A stretch of 64,000 bases of DNA from NCBI GenBank assembly GCA_900315525.1, contig OMZO01000008.1, positions 1 through 64,000 on the forward strand. The letters are read 5' to 3'. The stretch is from an uncultured Prevotella sp. (lineage in GTDB: Bacteria > Bacteroidota > Bacteroidia > Bacteroidales > Bacteroidaceae). A program made the translations under genes and the position numbers. The first letter of the stretch is position 1. Each line of letters opens with the position of its first letter. Positions 40,892 to 52,884 of this stretch are shown here, in pieces. Under the pieces are notes generated by a model. It did no database searches and was not told where the DNA came from. It was given only the letters and a program-made list of their open reading frames with translations.

Positions 40892-43126
40892 ATGAGACTG
40901 AGGATAATTCTTCTTTGTGCGTTTTTCTGTGCCATGCAGCAGGCAATGGGACAGGAGACAGGACAGCCCCGTAAGAAAGTGGGGCTGGTGTTAGGTGGTG
41001 GCGGAGCAAAGGGTGTAGCCCACATCGGTGTGCTGAAAGTGCTGGAACGGGCAGGACTGCCTGTGGATATAGTGGTAGGCACTAGTATGGGCAGCATCAT
41101 TGGAGGCACTTATGCCAGTGGTCACAGCGTGGAGGAGATGGATTCTATCGTGAGACAACAGAACTGGCAGTTTGTGCTATCCGACCGTGAGAATCGGCGC
41201 TACCAGAGCCTGCTCGAACGGCAGAAACAGGACACCTATGTCTATTCGCGCGGTCTGTCCTTCGGCAAGAGATCCCGCAGGGATGGTGGCGGCTTTATCG
41301 CAGGCAAGAACATCGCTACACTCTTCGACCAGCTGACGGCGCCTTATCTTGATTCCATTGATTTTAATAAGTTGCCGATTCCGTTTGCCTGTGTGGCAAC
41401 GGATGTGGTGGATAATACGGAGTATGTGTTTCACAGTGGCGTGCTGTCGCAGGCCATGCGTGCCAGTATGGCCATCCCAGGGGTCTTTGCACCTGTCAGG
41501 ATGGGGGAGAAAGTGCTCGTAGATGGTGGCATGCAAAACAATTTCCCGGCTGACATCGCCAAGAAGATGGGGGCTGATTTCCTGATTGGTGTCGATGTGT
41601 CGGACACCATCAAGAAAGCCGATGACCTGACCTCCTCTACAAGCATCATCTCACAGATCCTCGACTGGAACTGCAAGAACAAGTATGAGGAGAACAAGGC
41701 GCTGACCGACATCGTGGTGTGCGTGAATGTCGTACCCTATTCGGCTGCCAGTTTCTCGGCTGCCGCTATCGACACGCTGATACGGCGAGGCGAGGAGGCG
41801 GCGATGGCCCATTGGGATGAGATCATCGCTCTGCGCGACAGATTAGGAGTGGGCACCGGGAAACAGTCTTGGCGGCACAAGGCAAACTGGTCGTTGTTCG
41901 AAGCGAGACGCTACTGCATTACTAAGGTGAGGTTTGAGAACTTGACGGAGAGCGACCAGGCGTATCTCCTGCGGAAGTTCGACCTGAACAGCGGCGACAG
42001 CATCGATGCCGAGAAGGCCGACATCATAGCAGCCTCTATCCGCCAAGACCTCAACTATCAATCGGCAAAGACCCGCGTGCTGCCTATTCTGGGCACACAA
42101 GAGGCAAGTGTCATCTTTACGGCAGGTCCGCGCCGCGACAGTCAGCTGAACGTTGGCGTGCGCTTCGACAGCGAGGAGATGGTGGCCTTGCAGGCCAATG
42201 CCGAGTTGCCTGTGCGCACGAAGATGCCTATGGAGTTCGACCTGACGGTGAGGCTGGGCAAGCGCCTCATGGCCCGTCTTGACTGGGTGCTTCGTCCGAT
42301 GAACTTCCTGAAGCCCACCGTCTCCTATGCCTTCCACAACAACGATATCGCCTTCTATGAGTATGGCAAGCAGGCTTACAGTATCACCTATAACCTGCAC
42401 AGGCTGGAGCTGTCGCTCTTCAACTTCAACGTGAGAAACTTCAACGTGAGCCTCGGAGCCAACTACGACTATATCGACTATCATGACATACTTGTGGATT
42501 CGCAGTATCGTCTGGACAACGAAGGCTATACCAAAGACCAGGGGCTGCTGAGCTACGAGGCAAAGGTGTGGTACAGCAGTGAGAATAATTGGTACTTTCC
42601 CACGCGAGGCGCCCTCTTCCGGGCCCGTTTTGCCTACTATACCGACAATTTCGTGCAGTATAAGAACGGCGTAGGTATCCGCTCGCTCAGCATGCTGTGG
42701 CGGAAGTCGTTCCCGCTCTCGCCGCAGTTCTCTGTGCAGCCGATGCTCTACGGACGTTTCCTGCTGGGCGGAGAGAAGGCCCCCTTGTTGCTCGGTAACA
42801 TGATGGGCGGCGAGTGGTATGGGCACTATCTTGACGAACAGATGCCCTTTGCCGGTGTGAACAACCTGGAAATGGCCTACGACAAATTGGCTGCCTTCCA
42901 GCTACAGACACAGTATAATTTGACGGCCAACAACCTGATATTGTTACGTGTAGTAGCCGGACAGGATGCCGACAAGGCAAAGGATATGCTGAAGCACAAG
43001 ACGATGCTGGGCGCACAACTGAGCTATTACTATAACTCCATCTTCGGACCCCTTGGTGGCTCCATCGGCTATAGTAATCTCACGAAACGATTCTACTATT
43101 ACATCAATCTGGGATTTGTATTCTAA
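40892..43126 (+). CDS. Patatin-domain outer-membrane protein (PlpD/RssA-like with beta barrel)
   Basis: The product is 744 aa. A signal peptide is followed by the patatin domain: [19 protein letters not shown], the nucleophile Ser65 in GTSMGS, and Asp211 in [10 protein letters not shown]. The C-terminal ~400 residues alternate in beta-barrel fashion with a terminal [11 protein letters not shown], an outer-membrane barrel-like end, similar to PlpD-type type Vd autotransporters. The enzyme should reside at the outer membrane. Its last bases overlap the convergent trmD stop by 4 bp. Confidence 0.88.
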   Translation: MRLRIILLCAFFCAMQQAMGQETGQPRKKVGLVLGGGGAKGVAHIGVLKVLERAGLPVDIVVGTSMGSIIGGTYASGHSVEEMDSIVRQQNWQFVLSDRENRRYQSLLERQKQDTYVYSRGLSFGKRSRRDGGGFIAGKNIATLFDQLTAPYLDSIDFNKLPIPFACVATDVVDNTEYVFHSGVLSQAMRASMAIPGVFAPVRMGEKVLVDGGMQNNFPADIAKKMGADFLIGVDVSDTIKKADDLTSSTSIISQILDWNCKNKYEENKALTDIVVCVNVVPYSAASFSAAAIDTLIRRGEEAAMAHWDEIIALRDRLGVGTGKQSWRHKANWSLFEARRYCITKVRFENLTESDQAYLLRKFDLNSGDSIDAEKADIIAASIRQDLNYQSAKTRVLPILGTQEASVIFTAGPRRDSQLNVGVRFDSEEMVALQANAELPVRTKMPMEFDLTVRLGKRLMARLDWVLRPMNFLKPTVSYAFHNNDIAFYEYGKQAYSITYNLHRLELSLFNFNVRNFNVSLGANYDYIDYHDILVDSQYRLDNEGYTKDQGLLSYEAKVWYSSENNWYFPTRGALFRARFAYYTDNFVQYKNGVGIRSLSMLWRKSFPLSPQFSVQPMLYGRFLLGGEKAPLLLGNMMGGEWYGHYLDEQMPFAGVNNLEMAYDKLAAFQLQTQYNLTANNLILLRVVAGQDADKAKDMLKHKTMLGAQLSYYYNSIFGPLGGSIGYSNLTKRFYYYINLGFVF

Positions 43127-43803
43127 TCCTCCTTCAGCAGGTCTGGTCTCAGGCGCTTCGTACGTTCCATAGCCTGGTCAAACTCCCATTGGCGAATCTT
43201 GGCCTCGTTGCCTGAAAGCAGGATCTCTGGCACCTTCCAACCCTTGTAGTCGGCAGGACGTGTGTAGATAGGTGCTGCGAGGATATCGTCCTGAAAACAG
43301 TCGCTCAGGGCACTCTGTTCATCGCCAATGACACCAGGTACGACACGAACGATGGCATCAGCTATCATCGCAGCTACCAGTTCACCGCCAGTCAGTACAA
43401 AGTCGCCGATACTGATCTCACGCGTGATGAGGTGGTCGCGGATGCGCTGGTCGATGCCTTTATAGTGGCCTGCAAGGATAATGAGATTACCCTTCATCGA
43501 GAGTTCGTTGGCGATATGCTGGTCGAAACGCTCACCGTCGGGCGAAGTGAAAATCACTTCATCGTAGTCGCGCTCGGCCTTGAGGGCAGAGATACAACGG
43601 TCGATGGGTTCACACTGCATCACCATACCTGCCGACCCTCCGTATGGGTAGTCGTCCACACGCCGCCATTTGTCGAGTGTATAGTCACGCAGGTTGTGCA
43701 GGCGAATCTCCGCCAGACCTTTCTTCTCTGCACGGGCCAGAATTGACTCGTGGACGAAGCCCTCCAGCATCTCGGGCAATACGGTGATAATATCTATTCT
43801 CAT
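43123..43803 (-). CDS. trmD: tRNA (guanine37-N1)-methyltransferase TrmD
   Basis: The product is 226 aa. It has [20 protein letters not shown] at the start, [16 protein letters not shown], and the trefoil-knot region [20 protein letters not shown]. It methylates G37 of tRNAs, which prevents frameshifting. It overlaps the upstream patatin gene by 4 bp and is co-transcribed with it. The usual rimM, rpsP and rplS neighbours are absent. Confidence 0.95.
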   Translation of the reverse strand: MRIDIITVLPEMLEGFVHESILARAEKKGLAEIRLHNLRDYTLDKWRRVDDYPYGGSAGMVMQCEPIDRCISALKAERDYDEVIFTSPDGERFDQHIANELSMKGNLIILAGHYKGIDQRIRDHLITREISIGDFVLTGGELVAAMIADAIVRVVPGVIGDEQSALSDCFQDDILAAPIYTRPADYKGWKVPEILLSGNEAKIRQWEFDQAMERTKRLRPDLLKED

Positions 43804-44645
43804 TGGTAGAATGCTTTTATTCTTTCAATATATCTGTTTCCCATCTCACGTCCGATCTGATAGACACGTTTCATCTCTTCCGGATCGTGGGAGATATGGC
43901 CGATGGGCAGTTTCTCGTCTGGCCGTATGACGAGACAGCGTCCTTCGTGCTCAGCCTGACGCACGAATTCGAGTTCATGGTTGTACATCAGATAGCGACG
44001 ATCCATTGCCTGGATCATCTCAGGATAGCGTCGCAGTCCGATGCGCATCAGGGGCATCAGTTTGGTACGATGCTTGACATACCCCTCGGGCTGGGTAAGG
44101 ATCACGACGTTACGGTCGTAGCCGATGCTTTCAAAATAGGCTAATGGAATCGAGTCTGCCACACCGCCGTCAAGCAGTTTGTGTCCAGCTACTTCCACCA
44201 CCTTTGAGGCCAGTGGCATTGAGGCGGAGGCTCGTAGCCATTCCAGCTCGTCGAAATCGACACGATCCATCTTGTGATAGACGGCCTGACCTGTCAGCAC
44301 ATCTGTACAGACCACCATAAACTCCATCGGATTTTGTTCGAAGGCCGCTACATCGAAGAGGTCGTATTGGTAAGGTACGATGTGGTAGCCGAACTGAGCG
44401 TTGAAGTAGTCGCCAGTTGTCAGGAGCGACTTCAGACCACTATAGCGTGCGTCCTTTGCAAACCGCGTGTTATAGCGGATGGCTCTGCCTGGCTGTCTTG
44501 ACTTATAGTTACAGCCAAAAGCCGCACCTGCCGATACACCAATCAGTCCATCGGGCTCCACGCCAGCCTCCATCATCACGTCGATGATGCCTGCTGTGAA
44601 GAGTCCGCGCATAGCGCCACCTTCGAGTACAAGTCCTTTCTTCAT
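43800..44645 (-). CDS. Patatin-like phospholipase (YjjU type)
   Basis: The product is 281 aa. [19 protein letters not shown] is the glycine-rich loop, [10 protein letters not shown] gives Ser38 and [12 protein letters not shown] gives the Asp. It is similar in length and layout to the 36957 protein. The -7 box at 44651-44658 is only 5 nt before the start codon, so the mRNA would be nearly leaderless. It precedes trmD with a 4-bp overlap. Confidence 0.9.
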   Translation of the reverse strand: MKKGLVLEGGAMRGLFTAGIIDVMMEAGVEPDGLIGVSAGAAFGCNYKSRQPGRAIRYNTRFAKDARYSGLKSLLTTGDYFNAQFGYHIVPYQYDLFDVAAFEQNPMEFMVVCTDVLTGQAVYHKMDRVDFDELEWLRASASMPLASKVVEVAGHKLLDGGVADSIPLAYFESIGYDRNVVILTQPEGYVKHRTKLMPLMRIGLRRYPEMIQAMDRRYLMYNHELEFVRQAEHEGRCLVIRPDEKLPIGHISHDPEEMKRVYQIGREMGNRYIERIKAFYQ

Positions 44646-44650
44646 CGCTG

Positions 44651-44658
44651 CAAAGGTA
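44651..44658 (-). promoter_or_regulatory. Promoter -7 box (TACCTTTG) 5 nt before the patatin start
   Basis: On the minus strand this is TACCTTTG followed by CAGCG and the ATG. The transcript would be leaderless or nearly so. Confidence 0.6.
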
Positions 44659-44732
44659 CAACTTTTTTGAGGAAAATGGGGCGTTTAACATTAATTTATG
44701 ACAGAATGTCGCTGAAATTCACAAATTCTGAT

Positions 44733-44740
44733 TACTTTTG
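44733..44740 (+). promoter_or_regulatory. Promoter -7 box (TACTTTTG) 7 nt before ATG 44748
   Basis: TACTTTTG CAGTTTG precedes the ATG directly, again a nearly leaderless arrangement, divergent from the patatin promoter. Confidence 0.55.
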
Positions 44741-44747
44741 CAGTTTG

Positions 44748-45749
44748 ATGGATAGAAAGAAGTTTGTATTAATCGTATGGATGCTGCTCGTTGTGGCTGG
44801 CGCTTGGGCACAAGTGCAGGGCGATGCGAAGTGCATCTCAATCATGGGGGCGCCTCTTGAAGGACCCGACTCCGTGTTTATACCTGTGTTCGAGCAGGCT
44901 GGTTTTGTGCAGGCTCATCCTGAAGAGCCTGAAGAGGATACTTATTATTTTGCAGGTGACTTCTACGGTATCAAGTCATCAGTGATGGTGAATGTCGATG
45001 AGAAGACCAAGTTGCTCTCTTCAGTCATCGTGGAATGTGGTCCTTATCGTACGCGCGAACTTTTCGACCGCAACAAGAAGTACCTGCTTGGCAAGTTACA
45101 GCGGGAGTGGGGTAACTTCAGTGCCAAGGGTGACGGTTCGCTTTATCTGCTCAACGACTATGGCTATATCCAGGAGTCGCAGATTCTCCATGAGAATGGC
45201 GCTAACTCTATCCGCTATTTCTATCTGAACTCGTCACCTTATTATAAAGATGCTGCCAACATGGGCCTGAAAGGACAAGTGCAGGAAGTCATCACCCAGA
45301 ATCCCGTCATGGAGGGGGATATCGTGCACTTCAGCGAGACGGGCGTTCTGGAGGCAGACGAACTGGTTGACAGGAAGTATAATAGTGCCGGCTATCTGGT
45401 GAGTGCCTCCATGATCGAGCAGAATGGTGGGAAAAGCCATCTCACTTATGAATACGATTCAGACAATTGTCTGGTGAAACGTACGTTGACTAATCCCACA
45501 ACGGGTATTCGTTCTGTTAACGAGTACCGTTATAACACGAGTTTTGAGATTATCCAGCAGAGCCTGAAGGCCTTTAGCAAAGAGAATGAGTGCGTGCTGT
45601 CGATTACGATGAAGAATGACCTCTCAGAGCGTGACGACAATGGCAATTGGACCAAGAACAAGGTACAGCTCACCTATTGGGAGAAAGGTCAGCGCTCACA
45701 GATCAATCAGGTAGAGCAGACGCGCGTCATCAGCTACTGGGATGAATAA
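44748..45749 (+). CDS. Secreted hypothetical protein
   Basis: The product is 333 aa from ATG 44748. MDRKKFVLIVWMLLVVAGAWAQ is a signal peptide. The mature part has two halves. The first contains YYFAGDFYGIKSSVMVNVDE, a pattern of small envelope domains. The second has repeated YEYDSDNCLVKR-like strands such as those of RHS/YD or cell-wall repeats. The upstream in-frame start at 44667 is rejected because the promoter lies between. No enzymatic motif is visible. It is convergent with ligA, with 8 bp between stops. Confidence 0.65.
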   Translation: MDRKKFVLIVWMLLVVAGAWAQVQGDAKCISIMGAPLEGPDSVFIPVFEQAGFVQAHPEEPEEDTYYFAGDFYGIKSSVMVNVDEKTKLLSSVIVECGPYRTRELFDRNKKYLLGKLQREWGNFSAKGDGSLYLLNDYGYIQESQILHENGANSIRYFYLNSSPYYKDAANMGLKGQVQEVITQNPVMEGDIVHFSETGVLEADELVDRKYNSAGYLVSASMIEQNGGKSHLTYEYDSDNCLVKRTLTNPTTGIRSVNEYRYNTSFEIIQQSLKAFSKENECVLSITMKNDLSERDDNGNWTKNKVQLTYWEKGQRSQINQVEQTRVISYWDE

Positions 45750-45757
45750 TCCTTCCT

Positions 45758-47794
<2,037 letters not shown>

Positions 47795-47808
47795 CTATTA
47801 TTTTTTTG

Positions 47809-47816
47809 CAAAGGTA
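47809..47816 (-). promoter_or_regulatory. Promoter -7 box (TACCTTTG) of ligA
   Basis: TACCTTTG on the minus strand, 17 nt before the ligA ATG. Confidence 0.7.
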
Positions 47817-47836
47817 CGAAAAAGTTTTTAATATTG

Positions 47837-47916
47837 GCACAGATTACACGGATTAACACAGTTTTTTCCTTTTTGTCCGATCAAGGAATCCGTGCTAATC
47901 CGTGTAATCCGTGCCT
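47837..47916. repeat. Long imperfect inverted repeat with AATCCGTG words
   Basis: The arm at 47837-47860 (GGCACAGATTACACGGATTA and on) is almost complementary to 47893-47916 (GTGCTAATCCGTG and on), with about two mismatches in 24. The word AATCCGTG occurs three times. It looks like an interspersed intergenic hairpin element of the kind common in Bacteroidetes. Confidence 0.6.
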
Positions 47917-47926
47917 CATCAGAAGC

Positions 47927-49798
47927 TTACCAGGGACGTCCGCCTCCGCCCCCCATGTTGCCTCCACCGCCCATGCCACCGCCCATCGAGCCGTTGACGG
48001 CGGTGCTGGCTGTCACATCTAAGGACTGTGAGCCGCTGCCGATGGTGCAGCCTGTGGTGAGGTTGTAGAACGAGGTGCCGCCACTCACCTCACAACCAGC
48101 ACGCAGGGTGTAGCTGCTGCCACTCTTGAATGAGGGCGATGAGATCATCAGGGCTGTTCCGCAGTTGGAACTGGGGGTGGTGTAGGCGAGGATGGCCTTC
48201 GAACCGTCGAGTATGCCGACCTTCATGCCCATAGAGGCACTGATGGCGATGCTGGCCTGCTTGGAACTGGAGTCGATGGCTTGCATGCCGCCACCTATGG
48301 CGATCACTGTACCGCCGTTGATATAGGCTTTGTATTGTTCGGCTGCGTCGAGACCGCATTCAGGCTGACCTGCTCCCTCGGCGATGACCACACCACCGTT
48401 GATATAGAGGTTCTTATTGGCGTCGATGGCGTCGTTGTTATAACTGCGTGCATAGACGTACCCACCGTCGATATAGAGGTTACCGGCTGAGTTGATGGCA
48501 TCGTCGTAGCTGTAGCTTTCTACGGTACCTGCCTCAATGTGGATCTCGCTCTTGCTCTCGATACCCTCCGTACCGTCGCCCGTACCCTCCAGGCGCACCT
48601 GTGTCTGTCCGCCGCTGACGGTGATTTTGCCGTCGGCCTTGATACCCTTTGGCGAAACGCTGCCCTTTGAGTCTTTCTGTCGCTTGCCTGTCGTGATGAT
48701 GCGCACCACACCGTCGTTGATGTTGATCTCGTCATCGCAGTTCAGACCCTTGCCGCCTGTACCCGTACTCTTGATGTTCAGCTCGCCACCGTTGATGTTG
48801 ATCACGCTGTCGGCCTTGATGCCAGAGCAAGCGCTATAGTCGTTTTCGTCGCTGTCGTATTCATAACCGCCGCTGGTGAAGATGGTGGTGCGTCCGCCCT
48901 CGATACGTACCTCACCGTCTGTTGAGATACCCTTGTCGGCTGTACCCGTCACGTTGATGTTCACCACGCCACCCGTCAGGATGACGGCCTCATTGCCGCG
49001 GATGCCGTTGCCTGAGGAGGCGTCCACCCAGATGTTGGCTTTAGGCATCGTGCGCACATAGTCGTCGCTGCGGATACCAGCCTTGCAGTTCGCATCGACC
49101 TCCAGATAGCCTGAGCCACTGAAGATCAATTGCCCCTCAGAGAAGAAGCAGCCCTTCATGTCCTCGCTGTCGGTAGCGTCAGAGTAGTTAGCACCATCAG
49201 TCAAATAATTTTTTGTACCGTCGTTGAGTACGATGAAGGTGCGCTTCTTACTTTGGTTGTTGATGGCGGCGCCATCAGGGTTGGTGATACTCACGCTGTT
49301 GAGCACGATAGCCTGCTTCTTCGTCGAGTAGAGTTTGAAGAAGCCGTCGCTGGTCTCGCCCGTCAGCACGTATTTGATCACCAGGTCTGTGTTGTTGGTG
49401 GCGATGACGTCATTTCCGTTGATGCTCACGATACCACTTTCGTCGCCGCTGACGGAGGCATTGCCCGATTGGCTGAAGGTGACGGTGATGGTCTTGTCGA
49501 ACGTCGTGTTCTCGATGTAGTCATCGTCGTTCGTATCGACGTTTACTGATTCCGAGAGGGCATTCTTGTCGAGCGCGATGGTGAACGAGGTGACGTCGCC
49601 GTCGCTCGTGACGCCTGTTATCACGTCATCTGCCGTTGAGGTTGAGTTCGAATTGTCGTCGTTGCTCTCACTGGTTGTCGAGGAGGTGGAGTTACCCTGA
49701 TTGGTCCAGCCTTCGCCATACCAGCCGTCATCAGTCGAACAGGCCATTGCTGCGAACACCAGTGTGAACATCACCCAGAATTGATTCATCTTTTTCAT
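47927..49798 (-). CDS. Beta-helix lipoprotein (Cthe_2159-like carbohydrate-binding domain)
   Basis: The product is 623 aa. MKKMNQFWVMFTLVFAAMAC ends in a lipobox (Cys20), so it should be lipid-anchored. A Ser/Thr/Asn-rich linker is followed by ~450 residues of Gly/Asn/Asp-rich repeating strands (INGGELNIKSTG, IDGGYVYARSYNNDAIDA, INGGVVIAEG), typical of a right-handed beta helix such as the Cthe_2159 polygalacturonate-binding family. The C-terminus is unusually Gly/Met-rich. It is likely a surface carbohydrate binder. It ends near a long inverted repeat and has its own promoter. Confidence 0.78.
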   Translation of the reverse strand: MKKMNQFWVMFTLVFAAMACSTDDGWYGEGWTNQGNSTSSTTSESNDDNSNSTSTADDVITGVTSDGDVTSFTIALDKNALSESVNVDTNDDDYIENTTFDKTITVTFSQSGNASVSGDESGIVSINGNDVIATNNTDLVIKYVLTGETSDGFFKLYSTKKQAIVLNSVSITNPDGAAINNQSKKRTFIVLNDGTKNYLTDGANYSDATDSEDMKGCFFSEGQLIFSGSGYLEVDANCKAGIRSDDYVRTMPKANIWVDASSGNGIRGNEAVILTGGVVNINVTGTADKGISTDGEVRIEGGRTTIFTSGGYEYDSDENDYSACSGIKADSVININGGELNIKSTGTGGKGLNCDDEININDGVVRIITTGKRQKDSKGSVSPKGIKADGKITVSGGQTQVRLEGTGDGTEGIESKSEIHIEAGTVESYSYDDAINSAGNLYIDGGYVYARSYNNDAIDANKNLYINGGVVIAEGAGQPECGLDAAEQYKAYINGGTVIAIGGGMQAIDSSSKQASIAISASMGMKVGILDGSKAILAYTTPSSNCGTALMISSPSFKSGSSYTLRAGCEVSGGTSFYNLTTGCTIGSGSQSLDVTASTAVNGSMGGGMGGGGNMGGGGGRPW

Positions 49799-49835
49799 AA
49801 CGAATGATTGTTTAATTGTTCATTTTTTGATGATG

Positions 49836-49843
49836 CAAAGGTA
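49836..49843 (-). promoter_or_regulatory. Promoter -7 box (TACCTTTG) of the beta-helix lipoprotein
   Basis: TACCTTTG on the minus strand, 37 nt before the ATG at 49798. Confidence 0.65.
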
Positions 49844-49928
49844 GGCATTGTTTAAGCCAACGGCAATTTTTTTCTGCGAATCGCCCGAATTATTCAGCGA
49901 ATCGTTTTGCAGTTCGCCCTTTTTACAT

Positions 49929-49936
49929 TACCTTTG
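49929..49936 (+). promoter_or_regulatory. Promoter -7 box (TACCTTTG) of the 49945 gene
   Basis: TACCTTTG is 8 nt before ATG 49945, giving a short leader. A downstream in-frame ATG at 49954 is possible. Confidence 0.6.
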
Positions 49937-49944
49937 TCCCCGAT

Positions 49945-50412
49945 ATGCTTCAGATGCTGCAAATAGTGCCTATCATGTGGCGGGCTGTTCGTCCGAGTAG
50001 GGTGACTGATATGCCTGCCGTCATGAATGCCTTCTGGCTTCGTAAGGGCTACGAGGGACTGACCTTCTTTGGTACCATCCTCACGCCCACACAGCGGGAG
50101 GCTGACGCCTTCAACGGCGTCTATAGTGTGATGAAGAATCACGAGATGATCCATCTGCGTCAGGCTCAGGCCTGTGGCGACTCGTGGCTGCGCTTCTATC
50201 TGCTGTATATCTGGTATTGGCTGAAGGGCCTCCGCATGAGTCGGCGGATGCCGCATGCGGCCTATCTGCTCAATCCCTTCGAGATGGAGGCCTACAGTCG
50301 GATGTACGACCTGCACTATCTCGACCGTTGTGAGGGTGGGGCACAGGAGTGGCGGCGCTATGCGGAGATGTCGCTCGAAGAACGGCTCGCTTGCTATCAG
50401 AGGAAATCATAA
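49945..50412 (+). CDS. Small HExxH-type protein, possible zincin
   Basis: The product is 155 aa. KNHEMIHLRQAQ contains H-E-M-I-H, the HExxH metal-binding motif. The C-terminal acidic helix contains further Glu residues, but a third ligand cannot be identified. The hydrophobic stretch FYLLYIWYWLKGL is probably membrane-associated. A small metallopeptidase-like fold is inferred. It sits 10 bp before the transporter gene, so it may be co-transcribed. Confidence 0.6.
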   Translation: MLQMLQIVPIMWRAVRPSRVTDMPAVMNAFWLRKGYEGLTFFGTILTPTQREADAFNGVYSVMKNHEMIHLRQAQACGDSWLRFYLLYIWYWLKGLRMSRRMPHAAYLLNPFEMEAYSRMYDLHYLDRCEGGAQEWRRYAEMSLEERLACYQRKS

Positions 50413-50422
50413 TCACATAGGA

Positions 50423-51319
50423 ATGGAAAATAAGAAACTGCAGGCGCACAGCGCCATCTTTCTCGCCAACACGATCTTCGGGCTGGGCGTCCCTGTCACC
50501 AAACTCTTGCTCGATGAGTGGGTCACCCCGATGGGCTATATGGCCTCTCGTTCGCTGGGTGCCTGTCTGGTGTTCTGGCTCATTGCCGCCTTCATGCCGA
50601 AGGAACATGTGGAGAAGCGCGACCTCGTCACCATCCTCTTTGGTGGCTTGCTGGGCTTCGTCATCTCTCAGACGCTGACGGCCTGGGCACTCGACTTCAC
50701 CAGTCCCATCTATTTCTCGCTGATAGCCACGCTCACGCCTGTGGCGGTGATGCTCTGTGCTGCTCTGACGATTGGGGAGAAGATCACGCCGATGAAGTCG
50801 TTGGGTGTCTTGTTGGGTATCGCAGGTGCCGTACTCATGGTGCTGATGAGTCAGTCGATGGGTTCAGGCAAGAACGACCTGATAGGCATCGTGCTGGCGA
50901 TGCTCAGCGTGCTCACGTGGGCCATCTACCTTATTATTACGCGTAAGGTCGCTGAGAAGTACTCGCCTGTCACGCAGATGAAGTATGTCTTTCTGATCTC
51001 AGCCATTGTCACCGTTCCCATCGCCTTGCCAGAACTCTCCCAGAATGCCCTTTATACAGCAGCCTGGGGTTGGGATGGCGCACTCGAGATGGCCTTCATC
51101 GTACTGGGCGCTACGGCCCTCGGCTATTTCCTCATCCCCTTCGCGATGAAATATCTGCAGGCCACGACCGTCTCCATCTACACCAATCTCCAGCCCGTCG
51201 TCGCCTCTGTGATTGCCATCATCCTCGGGCAGGACATCCTCACCTGGGACAAACCCGTTGCGGGCATCCTCGTCCTCCTCAGTGCTTATATCGTCACCGT
51301 CGTTACGGCCAAAGAATAA
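50423..51319 (+). CDS. EamA/DMT-family transporter
   Basis: The product is 298 aa, the normal length for the drug/metabolite transporter family, with ten hydrophobic helices in two five-helix repeats. SLIATLTPVAVMLCAALTIGEKI and the second-half ATTVSIYTNLQPVVASVIAI show the duplicated EamA pattern. ATG 50423 is set by the upstream stop of 49945. The substrate is unknown. Confidence 0.9.
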   Translation: MENKKLQAHSAIFLANTIFGLGVPVTKLLLDEWVTPMGYMASRSLGACLVFWLIAAFMPKEHVEKRDLVTILFGGLLGFVISQTLTAWALDFTSPIYFSLIATLTPVAVMLCAALTIGEKITPMKSLGVLLGIAGAVLMVLMSQSMGSGKNDLIGIVLAMLSVLTWAIYLIITRKVAEKYSPVTQMKYVFLISAIVTVPIALPELSQNALYTAAWGWDGALEMAFIVLGATALGYFLIPFAMKYLQATTVSIYTNLQPVVASVIAIILGQDILTWDKPVAGILVLLSAYIVTVVTAKE

Positions 51320-51340
51320 AATTTTTTCTGAAGTTAGTTT

Positions 51341-52483
51341 ATGTCACATTATTATTATAAAGCAGTCATTGCAATGATGCTGATGGCGACAACAGCATCG
51401 GCACAGGAGAATCTACAGCGCGGAGCCATTGCTTCGCAGGTGAAGAAATCGTTTACTACGGTGAAGGAACTCCCGATAACCAGCGTGAAAAATCAGTATC
51501 GTAGTGGCACTTGTTGGGCATACGCCACATTGGGATATTTTGAAAGCGAGATACTGCGACAGACGGGTAGGACATACGATCTGTGTGAGATGTTTGTGGT
51601 GAACAACGACTATATGGACAACGCTACCCACTATGTGCGTATGCATGGCTACAGTCAGATTTCCGAAGGTGGCTCTTGTGATGATGTGCTGGAAGTGATA
51701 CGTCAGCATGGCATCTGCCCAGAGAACGCGATGCCTGCACCAGGCTCGTTGACGGGCGATTCGCTGGCTAACTTCAAGGTGTTCTTCCCAGAGTTGGAAC
51801 GTACTGTAAGCAGTATTGTTGTTAAGGATGCCAAGGCCCCCAAGGCTCATTGGCAGGATAGCGTGCAGGCAGTCATCGAACGCTATATAGGTCGCTGTCC
51901 TGAGAAGTTTGAATATCAGGGAAAGACATACACGCCAAAAACGTTTGCTGAGAGTCTCTCGCTCAACCTCGACGATTACGTCAGCTTGACCAGCTTTACG
52001 CATCATCCGTTCAACCAATGGTTTGTGATAGAGGCACCTTACAAATGGCGACTGAAACCGAGTTACAACATTCCTCTAGAACAGTTGATGGATGTGCTCG
52101 ACAAGGCTATTGATGCAGGCTACACGGTGGCTTGGGGCGGCGATGTGACAGGCGATTTTACGCGCACAGGACTGGCCATGCTGCCAGAAGGCGTGAAGCC
52201 CACCCAACAGTTGCGGCAGGAACAATGGGACGATTGGCAATTTACCTACGACCACGTCATGCTCATCTACGGCAAGGCCATAGACGAACAGGGGCATCCT
52301 TACTATATGGTAAAAAACTCCTGGGGACAGAGTGGGGAGTACAAAGGTGTTTGGTATATGTCGCGCGACTATATCGCCCTGAATACCACCTACCTATTCC
52401 TCAATCGCCATGCACTCCCTGCTGTAATAAAAATTAGTGCATCTCTCACAGACCGCTTCAGAGTGCCTTCACAGGCAGATTAA
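51341..52483 (+). CDS. Papain-fold (C1B-like) secreted peptidase, intact
   Basis: The product is 380 aa. A signal peptide precedes YRSGTCWAY with nucleophile Cys58. His305 lies in TYDHVMLIYG and Asn326 in VKNSWGQSGEYKG, completing the papain triad. This is the bleomycin-hydrolase-like C1 family. It is the intact counterpart of the frameshifted gene at 34300-35441. It starts 21 bp after the transporter. Confidence 0.9.
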   Translation: MSHYYYKAVIAMMLMATTASAQENLQRGAIASQVKKSFTTVKELPITSVKNQYRSGTCWAYATLGYFESEILRQTGRTYDLCEMFVVNNDYMDNATHYVRMHGYSQISEGGSCDDVLEVIRQHGICPENAMPAPGSLTGDSLANFKVFFPELERTVSSIVVKDAKAPKAHWQDSVQAVIERYIGRCPEKFEYQGKTYTPKTFAESLSLNLDDYVSLTSFTHHPFNQWFVIEAPYKWRLKPSYNIPLEQLMDVLDKAIDAGYTVAWGGDVTGDFTRTGLAMLPEGVKPTQQLRQEQWDDWQFTYDHVMLIYGKAIDEQGHPYYMVKNSWGQSGEYKGVWYMSRDYIALNTTYLFLNRHALPAVIKISASLTDRFRVPSQAD

Positions 52484-52582
52484 TGGAAAAACTTGCTAGG
52501 ATTAATGCGCGCAAATTTTAGATTTAAATCTCGCAATTTTTATCTTTAATGACCACCACCTCAGTATCTCTCGTCGACAGTG

Positions 52583-52590
52583 CAAAGGTA
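52583..52590 (-). promoter_or_regulatory. Orphan minus-strand -7 box (TACCTTTG)
   Basis: TACCTTTG points toward the 3' end of the plus-strand C1 peptidase gene. No gene begins behind it. The stretch 52,484-53,056 contains no supportable gene but holds this box, a GCCGTTT-type repeat, an AT palindrome, ACGCCTAA repeats and the promoter of the HD gene. Confidence 0.35.
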
Positions 52591-52693
52591 CAAAAAATTC
52601 AAATACAAAACAAGCCTTTTCGAATTTATTTCAAATTTATTTCAAATGTTAAAATGATGGAGCAGCGAGAGCAGAATCCAAGCTTGTTTGCTA

Positions 52694-52722
52694 CCCGTTT
52701 GCCGTTTTGCCGTTTCACCGTT
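52694..52722. repeat. CCGTTTG-type direct repeats
   Basis: The words CCGTTTG, CCGTTTTG and CCGTTTC follow one another directly just before the AT palindrome. Confidence 0.5.
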
Positions 52723-52772
52723 GCATTTGCAGAATCGATATGCGTGCCATCCACTCTCTATATATTATATAT

Positions 52773-52802
52773 AATTATTATATATTATAATATATAATAA
52801 TT
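52773..52802. repeat. Perfect 30-bp A/T palindrome, same core as 397-434
   Basis: The 30 bases are perfectly self-complementary. The core TATATATTATAATATATA equals the core at 397-434. Both copies are flanked by short tandem words, so they look like members of one element family. Confidence 0.75.
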
Positions 52803-52852
52803 TTAAATAGATATACTATCCCCCAATACACGAAACGCAAATATCAAATGTA

Positions 52853-52884
52853 ACGCCTAAACGCCTAAACGCCTAAACGCCTAA
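52853..52884. repeat. Four tandem copies of ACGCCTAA
   Basis: ACGCCTAA repeats exactly four times without spacers. It is not CRISPR (no spacers, 8-bp unit). Confidence 0.85.

Noticed and set aside
41843-42826. 327-codon minus-strand frame opposite the patatin-BamA gene
   Set aside because: Shadow frame; the plus-strand gene has signal peptide, patatin and barrel features.
52853-52884. Tandem repeats as a CRISPR array
   Set aside because: The ACGCCTAA unit is 8 bp, repeats without spacers, and no cas gene is in the window.
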